8,212 nucleotides of DNA from the NCBI GenBank assembly GCA_044223895.1, contig JBGALL010000071.1, positions 1 to 8,212 on the forward strand, written 5' to 3'. The translations under genes and the position numbers were made by a program. Positions 1 to 5,772 of this stretch are shown here, in pieces. The notes below the pieces were generated by a model, which was not told the origin of the DNA, did not search any database, and saw only the letters and a list, made by a program, of their open reading frames with translations. Numbering within the stretch: position 1 is the stretch's first letter; each line of letters starts with the position of its first letter. Source of the stretch: CAKZSU01 sp044223895 (GTDB taxonomy: Bacteria > Patescibacteriota > Microgenomatia > UBA10105 > UBA927).

Positions 1-1
1 A

Positions 2-355
2 GCGAGGAAATCAGGATATACCGTATTATTTGAACCAGAAAGTGTTGTTATCCATAAACATGAAGAGGGAACTATTAAAACATCACAACAGGAAAAAAAA
101 GTACACAGAATTGCCTTTAGGAATCAGCTCATCTGTACATGGAAAAATATTACTGAGGTATCGTATTTATTAGAACATGTAATCTATCTTAAGTTGCGAC
201 TTATTCAATCATTGTTTAGAGGTGATACAGCCTTTATTTTGGGATACGTAGATGCACTCAAACTTTTTCCTCAGGTTTACAAAAAGAGAAAACAAGCAAG
301 AAAAATGTTTGTTAAATCTGATAGCGAACTTCTACTAAGAAATTTTTCCGACTAG
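2..355 (+). CDS. Glycosyltransferase family 2, C-terminal fragment (5' end outside window)
   Basis: An open frame runs from the left edge to a TAG at 353-355, giving 117 residues with no start codon needed, so this is the tail of a longer gene. Near its start it reads ARKSGYTVLFEPESVVIHKH, then RIAFRNQLICTWKN about 20 residues later. This matches the end of the catalytic domain of family 2 (GT-A fold) glycosyltransferases of the rhamnosyltransferase/WcaA-like kind, where a 'GY.V.Y.P.S.V.H' strand is followed by an 'R-N-x-L-x-x-x-W-K-N' helix. The rest is a basic, helical tail (KKRKQARK) typical of the membrane-associated end of these enzymes. Such enzymes transfer a sugar from a nucleotide-sugar donor on the cytoplasmic side; donor and acceptor cannot be inferred because the DxD region is outside the window. 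It is the only plus-strand gene and converges on the minus-strand glycan cluster, sharing a four-base tail overlap with the cupin gene. Confidence 0.85.
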   Translation, partial: ARKSGYTVLFEPESVVIHKHEEGTIKTSQQEKKVHRIAFRNQLICTWKNITEVSYLLEHVIYLKLRLIQSLFRGDTAFILGYVDALKLFPQVYKKRKQARKMFVKSDSELLLRNFSD

Positions 356-765
356 GTTATTGTTTTAAAACGCCCGTCTTGATACGGTGGATAACAAATT
401 TCATAAACACAAAGTTCATCTCCATTACTGGCTAACCATTGCCTTGAGTCTCCCTTTTTTAATTCTATAGAAAAGTTGACCGTCTGATTTCCGCCAACTT
501 CATAAATTGATTCTAACTGATCCTTCTTCCTTACATACAATTTACCTTTTCCCGAAACATATCCTTCGACAGTTTTTTCCCCATCCAGAATTAGTTGTTT
601 TGGAGTCTTTTTTCCAGGCGAAATGGTTATAATGCCAAGATCTTTTTCGTTTTCATTAATAAACTTATAAACATCACAGACTACTCCAGATGTTACCTCA
701 GTTCGTTCTATAAACTGAATAGGAAGTGTTTGATTATTATGTGCGAATGTTTCTAACTGTTGCAT
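352..765 (-). CDS. Small cupin-like protein lacking the metal-binding histidines
   Basis: The 137-residue product (ATG at 765) looks like a single cupin/RmlC-like beta-barrel. Visible pieces are a glycine/proline turn PGKKTP (about 50-55), an E-G-Y-V-S-G-K-G-K-L hairpin (about 67-76) that is the usual barrel signature, a GD turn followed by QW (about 105-110), and a terminal YEICYPPYQDGRF strand (about 121-133). The canonical HxH...E...H metal ligands are absent; the only histidine lies in the N-terminal tail. A metal-dependent enzyme is therefore unlikely, and a binding or regulatory role, or a metal-free sugar-modifying role, is possible. The start is uncertain: ATG 765 sits one base after the stop of the upstream gene, with AGGAAG 11 bases ahead. 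ATG 840, preceded by AAGGTGG, would give 162 residues but overlap the upstream gene by 74 bases. The recognisable domain begins only after both starts. It is the last gene of the minus-strand unit. The cupin fold is fairly likely; the function is unknown. Confidence 0.7.
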   Translation of the reverse strand: MQQLETFAHNNQTLPIQFIERTEVTSGVVCDVYKFINENEKDLGIITISPGKKTPKQLILDGEKTVEGYVSGKGKLYVRKKDQLESIYEVGGNQTVNFSIELKKGDSRQWLASNGDELCVYEICYPPYQDGRFKTIT

Positions 766-766
766 A

Positions 767-2479
767 TTACTTAAGGCTTCCTGACAAAGAAGCTGCTGCT
801 TGTGATCTATCAAGGATTTCAAAAACCGACGTATCGTCATTCCGTTTTACCACCTTCAAGATATTGGCGCATACTGTAGGCAATTTACATACACCAGAAT
901 TGACATACAACGTTTTCGGCTCAACATAGCAATCTATACTTTCTTTTTGTGTTTTAGGATCGATAGAATGTACTTCTTTGAGAGGGCATTCTTCTGTTGA
1001 AAACATATAGGTAGCGAAATTTACTCGATCAAAATCTCTCAGTTTTGAATTCCTGGTTTCATCTTGAAATGCTTGTGGATCATAAGACGTAAAAAATAAA
1101 AAGAAAATTGTTGGGGCAGATTCTCTGTTGGTTACAATGACCTTATCATAATCCTGTTTCCTCGTTTGTATATCTTGGACTAGTGTTTGATACCCTTCCT
1201 GTCTATACCATGGGCGGTGAACAAGTTGTTGAATATAATAATGATGAAGATAGCGATAGCCTTCAAATGTAAATCCTAATGCAAACATAGCTATAACAAA
1301 AAATTTTACACGTTTGTTTTTATGAAAATATATGTATTCACAACCCAAGGCCATCAACATCGTTAAAGCAGGGAAGACTAACAGGGTTCGCTGAAGATTA
1401 GGAACATCATCAAATGTCAACGCACTTCCTACAATTGCCAATAATATCCACCCGACAAGAAGTCCCCCTTGTCTCGGATAACGACTCAAAGCCACTACAA
1501 GCCCAATTAACACGAAAGGTAGCATTGATAGGTACAATAATCCAGAATCAGGAACACGGTATCTATCAGGCAAACCTTTATCAGTAAACAAAAAGTCATA
1601 GGAAAGATGTGCAAAATAATTCTTCAGAAAAACTTCACCATATCCGATAAATTTATTATGAATGAGACGAGACAATTTAGCGGGAATGTGCATGACACCG
1701 TCTTCACGTATCTGTTCAGCTACTGTTAATTTTGTTTCTTCAGTACTCCAGATACCTACAGTTTTCATTCTGGTAGCGAGTGCTGGTGATGACAATATGC
1801 CGATAACAGGGAGAATAATTAACAGTAGGTAGCATAAAAAGGGAATTAGTGTGAACTTATATTTTTTTACATCGATATGAAGCAAAATTAATAATGGCAA
1901 AAATAGTGGCAAAAAAGCTCGTGGCGCTTGATACATGGTTAACGTAATAGCAAAAGATATAAAAGAAGCTATTAAGAATAGATAATTCTTTTGTTTATTC
2001 CATAACACGAATAATAGAACACCAAGAGAGATAAAAAATACTACAGGGACACTCTCTGTGGTTGTTCTCGACAGATTAATGTGCCACGGTGTAATTGCGA
2101 GAAAAAATGACGCAACTAATCCAAGAAATTTTGAAGATTTTGGGAAAAGATTCCTAGTAACAAAATACAAGAGTAATATTGTTAAGGACCCCAAAAATGC
2201 TGCAGGGAAGCGGACAGAATAGGGATTTAGTCCAAATAAAAAAATTGAAGGAATTGCTAAGTAACTATATCCGCCCGGGCTATAAATAAAAGATTCAAAA
2301 TGGAGAGGTAGGAAATGACCGCTCATATCCCTGCCTGTTCGTAGTAGGGAATAGGCATTATATCCTAAAAAAGCTTCATCCCTATGAAATCCTACTGGGA
2401 CCTCTCCCAACCGAAAAAAGCGCAATCCGAATCCCAACAGTATTATTGCTAGGCAACTAAAAACGATTCTTTTACTCAT
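767..2479 (-). CDS. GT39/PMT-family membrane glycosyltransferase (paralogue B)
   Basis: This 570-residue polytopic membrane protein has the layout of the GT39 (ArnT/PMT, GT-C fold) family, which transfers sugar from a polyprenyl-phosphate donor on the outer face of the membrane. After the first helix (about 4-22) comes the external loop GFHRDEAFLGYNAYSLL, whose D34-E35 pair matches the catalytic acidic motif. Next are RFPAAFLGS (R90) and PWH...SR...E (131-142), both typical of this group, then GLLYLSMLPF and NLQRTLLVFPAL in the later helices. The last helix ends near 408. It is followed by a soluble domain of about 160 residues, inferred to be extracytoplasmic, that carries four cysteines (498, 517, 531, 537). 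The gene is a full-length paralogue of the GT39 gene at 4094-5770, but its first loop reads YSPGGYSYL where the other has GDYKLPVYIYL. The ATG overlaps the TGA of the upstream gene in ATGA (2476-2479) and has no clear ribosome binding site, so translation is probably coupled. Acceptor and sugar are unknown. Confidence 0.9.
   Translation of the reverse strand: MSKRIVFSCLAIILLGFGLRFFRLGEVPVGFHRDEAFLGYNAYSLLRTGRDMSGHFLPLHFESFIYSPGGYSYLAIPSIFLFGLNPYSVRFPAAFLGSLTILLLYFVTRNLFPKSSKFLGLVASFFLAITPWHINLSRTTTESVPVVFFISLGVLLFVLWNKQKNYLFLIASFISFAITLTMYQAPRAFLPLFLPLLILLHIDVKKYKFTLIPFLCYLLLIILPVIGILSSPALATRMKTVGIWSTEETKLTVAEQIREDGVMHIPAKLSRLIHNKFIGYGEVFLKNYFAHLSYDFLFTDKGLPDRYRVPDSGLLYLSMLPFVLIGLVVALSRYPRQGGLLVGWILLAIVGSALTFDDVPNLQRTLLVFPALTMLMALGCEYIYFHKNKRVKFFVIAMFALGFTFEGYRYLHHYYIQQLVHRPWYRQEGYQTLVQDIQTRKQDYDKVIVTNRESAPTIFFLFFTSYDPQAFQDETRNSKLRDFDRVNFATYMFSTEECPLKEVHSIDPKTQKESIDCYVEPKTLYVNSGVCKLPTVCANILKVVKRNDDTSVFEILDRSQAAASLSGSLK
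777..782 (-). promoter_or_regulatory. Possible ribosome binding site for the cupin gene
   Basis: AGGAAG on the minus strand lies 11 bases before ATG 765, within the last codons of GT39 paralogue B. A competing site, AAGGTGG at 850-856, is nine bases before ATG 840. Both have one mismatch to the consensus, so this site only mildly favours the shorter product; the one-base gap to the preceding stop is the stronger argument. Confidence 0.4.
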
Positions 2480-4122
2480 ATCTTTGATATTTTCTTATTT
2501 GGGTTTTTCAAACAGAAAAATAAGAACAATAGTAGACTACCTACTGTAATCCAATCTGCTATTATACGCAATTTCGTCTCTTCAAATGCAACCTTTATTT
2601 CATGCTTTCCTGCTGGAACTATAAAGGTGATCAGTCCCCGATTATTAGGATCCTGAAACTGAATGGGGGAGTCTTTCCCGTCGACATAAGATTTCCATCC
2701 CGGATAATAGACAGTATTAATTCGTAGGGTTGCTTCAGTCTCTGCATTCACCAAACCAGTAAGCAACTGAGTTTTTTTTTGTACGTCAGTTACTGTAGCT
2801 TTCCCAGTAATTATTTCCACCGGTGATAGAGGGTAGGCTCTTGCTTCACCATCTGACCAAATAGTTAGTGCCTCTCCATGAAAAAAGGTTGTACTTGGAA
2901 ATTGTTTATACCATTGATCTGCATGATGAATAAATCCTGAAGTTTTGGTGTATTGTACCGAAAATAAAAGGATTAAGGCAGAGATAATGCAAATAATTAT
3001 TTTATTTTTGAAAGGATAGAGGAATCCAATTGTCATAGCCATAGAAGCTGTTGTTAAACCAATAAATCTCCAGGGAAATTGGTATTTTTGTAACACATGA
3101 ATAGAACTCCAGACCGGGGATGAGGCAGAAAAGGTCAAAAATAATGAAAATATAAAGAAAAACAAAGAAATAATTCCTAAAACTGTTAATTTTTTACGAT
3201 ATACAGAGAGTAAAGTTATGCAGAATAAACTAAAGGGTATAATTCCCAGTTGGGGACTTTGACCGCCAGGTAAATTTACATCCGGCCCAAACCCCCAGGC
3301 AGAACTGATTACTTGAGGAAAAGATAAAAAACTAGTTTTAAACATCTCGCCTATAAATACTGATGCCAATGTATACTTTTGTTCAAAAAACGCCGGTACC
3401 CAAAAAAAAGCAGAGATTCCAAACCACAAACAGATAAATAACCCAAGGGTAGAAAATGGCCGTGCTGATTTCAGTGATAGTAAGAAACTAAAACACAGCA
3501 CTAAAGGTGTAAACATTAGACCCACGCCATGATGTGATAACACCACTAGAGTTGCAAATAATCCGGCAAAACTAATCAGGCGGAAATTATTCCTATGAAT
3601 AGCAATAGACATAAAATATAAAGAAAAGGGGAAAAAAGCTAAGGCTAAACTCTCACCAATATCACCACGGACATAGACATTTAAAAATTGATAGGGGGCT
3701 AGTCCATATACTAATCCAGCAATGAATGCAGATTGCCATTTGGTATGTTGTCTTATAAATAAATACATTCCAACAGGTGTTATTAGAAAAGCTAATGCAG
3801 TTAACAGTTTCATGCAGCCTTCTAATGACAAACCGAACGCATACAATAACGTTGCTAAATAACCAGGTAAAGGATAGTAGAAATTAAGAACAGGTATTCC
3901 ATAGGAATAATTTAACAACCCTGCCCATCTAGGGGGGATATGTTGATCCTGAAATGACTGAACATAGGCAGCAAATCTGGCAACCTGAACTTCACCATCA
4001 TGAGTCATTGGAATCCCCGTATTTGCTAAAGGAAAAAGATAAACGAGTTGTATGAGAACTAAAAGAACTATAAATTTCAGTTCAGAATATTTATTATTGA
4101 GTGTCTGAAGAAATCGCCACAT
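2476..4122 (-). CDS. PTPS-related (PF10131-like) polytopic membrane protein, putative GT-C glycosyltransferase
   Basis: The product has 548 residues with about a dozen hydrophobic helices. It matches the family named '6-pyruvoyl-tetrahydropterin synthase-related', a misleading label, since there is no sign of pterin synthase chemistry. Signature parts are THDGE with H41-D42 in the first external loop (position of the GT-C catalytic aspartate), IPPRW (62-66), YGIPVLNFYYPLPGY (74-88), and YGLAPYQFLNVYVRGDIGES (139-158), where R152-G and E157 are the family hallmark. A soluble domain from about 400 to 518 ends in a beta-sandwich with YYPGW (472-476) and PAGKHE, the same terminal module seen in YfhO proteins, then a last helix (about 519-538) and a basic tail. 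The start at ATG 4122 is well supported by CAGGAG seven bases upstream, inside the end of the preceding gene (29-base overlap). It sits between two GT39 paralogues, suggesting a role in the same surface-glycan process. Family membership is fairly secure; activity is inferred. Confidence 0.85.
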   Translation of the reverse strand: MWRFLQTLNNKYSELKFIVLLVLIQLVYLFPLANTGIPMTHDGEVQVARFAAYVQSFQDQHIPPRWAGLLNYSYGIPVLNFYYPLPGYLATLLYAFGLSLEGCMKLLTALAFLITPVGMYLFIRQHTKWQSAFIAGLVYGLAPYQFLNVYVRGDIGESLALAFFPFSLYFMSIAIHRNNFRLISFAGLFATLVVLSHHGVGLMFTPLVLCFSFLLSLKSARPFSTLGLFICLWFGISAFFWVPAFFEQKYTLASVFIGEMFKTSFLSFPQVISSAWGFGPDVNLPGGQSPQLGIIPFSLFCITLLSVYRKKLTVLGIISLFFFIFSLFLTFSASSPVWSSIHVLQKYQFPWRFIGLTTASMAMTIGFLYPFKNKIIICIISALILLFSVQYTKTSGFIHHADQWYKQFPSTTFFHGEALTIWSDGEARAYPLSPVEIITGKATVTDVQKKTQLLTGLVNAETEATLRINTVYYPGWKSYVDGKDSPIQFQDPNNRGLITFIVPAGKHEIKVAFEETKLRIIADWITVGSLLLFLFFCLKNPNKKISKI

Positions 4123-5770
4123 ATGCTGTCTCCTGAGTTGGATATTGAAGGATATTCTGTTTTAATGCAATAACCACTGGACGGATAGGATAGGTAAAAG
4201 TTTTAACAATCTTTTTCCCCGAACTTTTATCAATGGTGGTAATTAGTAATGTGTGTGGTGGTAAATTATATGTTTTTGAATTAATTTCTTGGTAGCTTAT
4301 TTTTCCAAAGGAGATTACTTCACTCATACCTTCAGTATCATCGGCTGCGCGTACAACACTTTGTTGAAATTCATTGGGAGGAAACGGTAAATAAAATAAT
4401 AATGAAGAATAAATAAAACCCGCATCTTTATCTATAACAATGTGATCATATGTATCCCACTGTTCTTTTATATACTGAACGACAACTTTGTCTTGTTCCC
4501 TCCATTGTTTGGCATAAGCGATGGGAAAACGTACATAGTATGATGAAAAATAATGAATAATAGAGAATATACTAACTCCTATAAAAAGAACGATCGTTAG
4601 GTATTGTAGTAGGGGTTGTTCTTTCCGTATTCTTTTATACAACGCTACAAATCCATAGGCTGAGATAACTGGAAAAAAAAGCAGCAAGGTAAAACTTCTG
4701 GTAGCTTGGGGTGATTCTCTGGTTAATGCAGCACTAAATATTGTAGCTATAGCGATCAGGAAAAATGAATTTATTTTTTCATCTTTCGTCTTTAAAAAGG
4801 TATATATTCCGTAAGCTATAAATGGTAATTCAAATATATATAATTGTCCGTCAGTGCCGATTCCATGATTTCCATGATTTGATCCTGTTATAAAAAAGAA
4901 AGAAACTGACAAATAACTAAGAATATTTAGTATATACTGCCAAATTACTAACGTTGCAGAATTAAAAACTACCTTATTAATTATTGGTATGCCGACAAAA
5001 TAACTTCTAAACTCTAAAAGTGGGGCGTTTACTGCTGCGCTCGAAAAAATCAGTGTTCCCGATGCAGACGAAACACCTCCTTGTCCAGAATAAGTAAAGA
5101 TAAACGGTGAAAGTAAGATGATTCCTGCAAGAAAGGTAAGAATTTTTTCAGAGCGAGAGATATGTGAAACGCCCTTTTTATGAATAAATAATAAACCCAA
5201 AACAACTAGAGGAGATAATAATCGGGTAAGGTTGTATGTATATAACGCAACAATAAAACAGATAATGCTGGCAAAAAAAGTTCCCTTCCTCTTTTCTAGA
5301 GCGTAGTGAAATAAGAGCGTTCCTAGTGTAAACAGAAATAAGACAATACTTACCTCAAAAGTAGCCCGTGAGTAGTGAAGATGCCAGGGATTTACCGTCA
5401 GTAAAAGGGTCATTAACACTGACAGAAATTCCATTTTGAAAATCTTTTTTACGAGCAAATAGAAAAGGGGAATAGTTAGAAATCCAAACAATGCAGATGG
5501 CAAGCGAACAGCCAAAGGAGTTAATCCAAAATAATTGACACTGATAGTGGTTAGATAAATATAAACTGGCAGTTTATAATCACCGAAAGATTTAAAATAA
5601 AGAGGAAATTTTCGCCCATATTCATCTTTTTGTGTTTGCAATAACGAATAGGCATTCCAACCTATAGCTGTTTCATCCTGGTATAAGCCGTTAGGAATTT
5701 CCCCTAATTTATAAAAGCGAAGAAAAAATCCCAATATAATAATTGCAATTAATAAAATTTTTATTTTCAT
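4094..5770 (-). CDS. GT39/PMT-family membrane glycosyltransferase (paralogue A)
   Basis: This 558-residue GT-C-fold protein is expected to move a sugar from a polyprenyl-phosphate carrier to an acceptor outside the cytoplasm. The first helix (about 3-20) is followed by the loop GLYQDETAIGWNAYSLL with the catalytic-type D32-E33. Then come KSFGDYKLPVYIYLT (60-74), R89-L-P, PWH (128-130) with SR (134-135) and E139, the GQLYIFELPF motif, and SPQATRSFTLLLFFP. A soluble C-terminal domain of about 150 residues begins near 409; it contains YDHIVIDKDAG, corresponding to YDKVIVTNRES in paralogue B. I chose ATG 5770 over an in-frame GTG at 5800. The ATG follows the preceding stop by two bases, has AAAGGAG upstream, and places the first helix exactly as in paralogue B; the GTG would add ten hydrophilic residues and overlap the YfhO gene. 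A nine-base tandem duplication encodes NHG-NHG in the loop before the LPF motif. Acceptor and sugar cannot be determined. Confidence 0.91.
   Translation of the reverse strand: MKIKILLIAIIILGFFLRFYKLGEIPNGLYQDETAIGWNAYSLLQTQKDEYGRKFPLYFKSFGDYKLPVYIYLTTISVNYFGLTPLAVRLPSALFGFLTIPLFYLLVKKIFKMEFLSVLMTLLLTVNPWHLHYSRATFEVSIVLFLFTLGTLLFHYALEKRKGTFFASIICFIVALYTYNLTRLLSPLVVLGLLFIHKKGVSHISRSEKILTFLAGIILLSPFIFTYSGQGGVSSASGTLIFSSAAVNAPLLEFRSYFVGIPIINKVVFNSATLVIWQYILNILSYLSVSFFFITGSNHGNHGIGTDGQLYIFELPFIAYGIYTFLKTKDEKINSFFLIAIATIFSAALTRESPQATRSFTLLLFFPVISAYGFVALYKRIRKEQPLLQYLTIVLFIGVSIFSIIHYFSSYYVRFPIAYAKQWREQDKVVVQYIKEQWDTYDHIVIDKDAGFIYSSLLFYLPFPPNEFQQSVVRAADDTEGMSEVISFGKISYQEINSKTYNLPPHTLLITTIDKSSGKKIVKTFTYPIRPVVIALKQNILQYPTQETAYVAISSDTQ
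4130..4135 (-). promoter_or_regulatory. Ribosome binding site for the PTPS-related gene
   Basis: CAGGAG on the minus strand stands seven bases ahead of the ATG at 4122. It is the best Shine-Dalgarno match in the window and is embedded in the coding sequence of the preceding GT39 gene, which ends 29 bases into the new one. It fixes the start of the downstream gene despite the overlap. Confidence 0.75.
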
Positions 5771-5772
5771 TT

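Noticed and set aside
362..387. Possible terminator: CCGT/ACGG stem (374-387) followed on the minus strand by a short T run, next to palindrome GTTTTAAAAC (362-371)
   Set aside because: The stem is only four base pairs, the T run is four bases, and the whole lies inside the conserved DGRF-coding end of the cupin gene.
726..929. 67-codon plus-strand open frame
   Set aside because: It lies antisense across the junction of the cupin and GT39 genes, both with strong family motifs. It has no recognisable domain.
2476..4122. Literal reading of the family name as a pterin-synthesis enzyme
   Set aside because: The protein is a multi-helix membrane protein with GT-C-like loop motifs and no pterin synthase features; the name is historical.
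4862..4879. Nine-base tandem duplication (TCCATGATT twice) encoding NHG-NHG
   Set aside because: Two copies only, in frame, in a variable loop of GT39 paralogue A. Probably a simple slippage event rather than a functional repeat.
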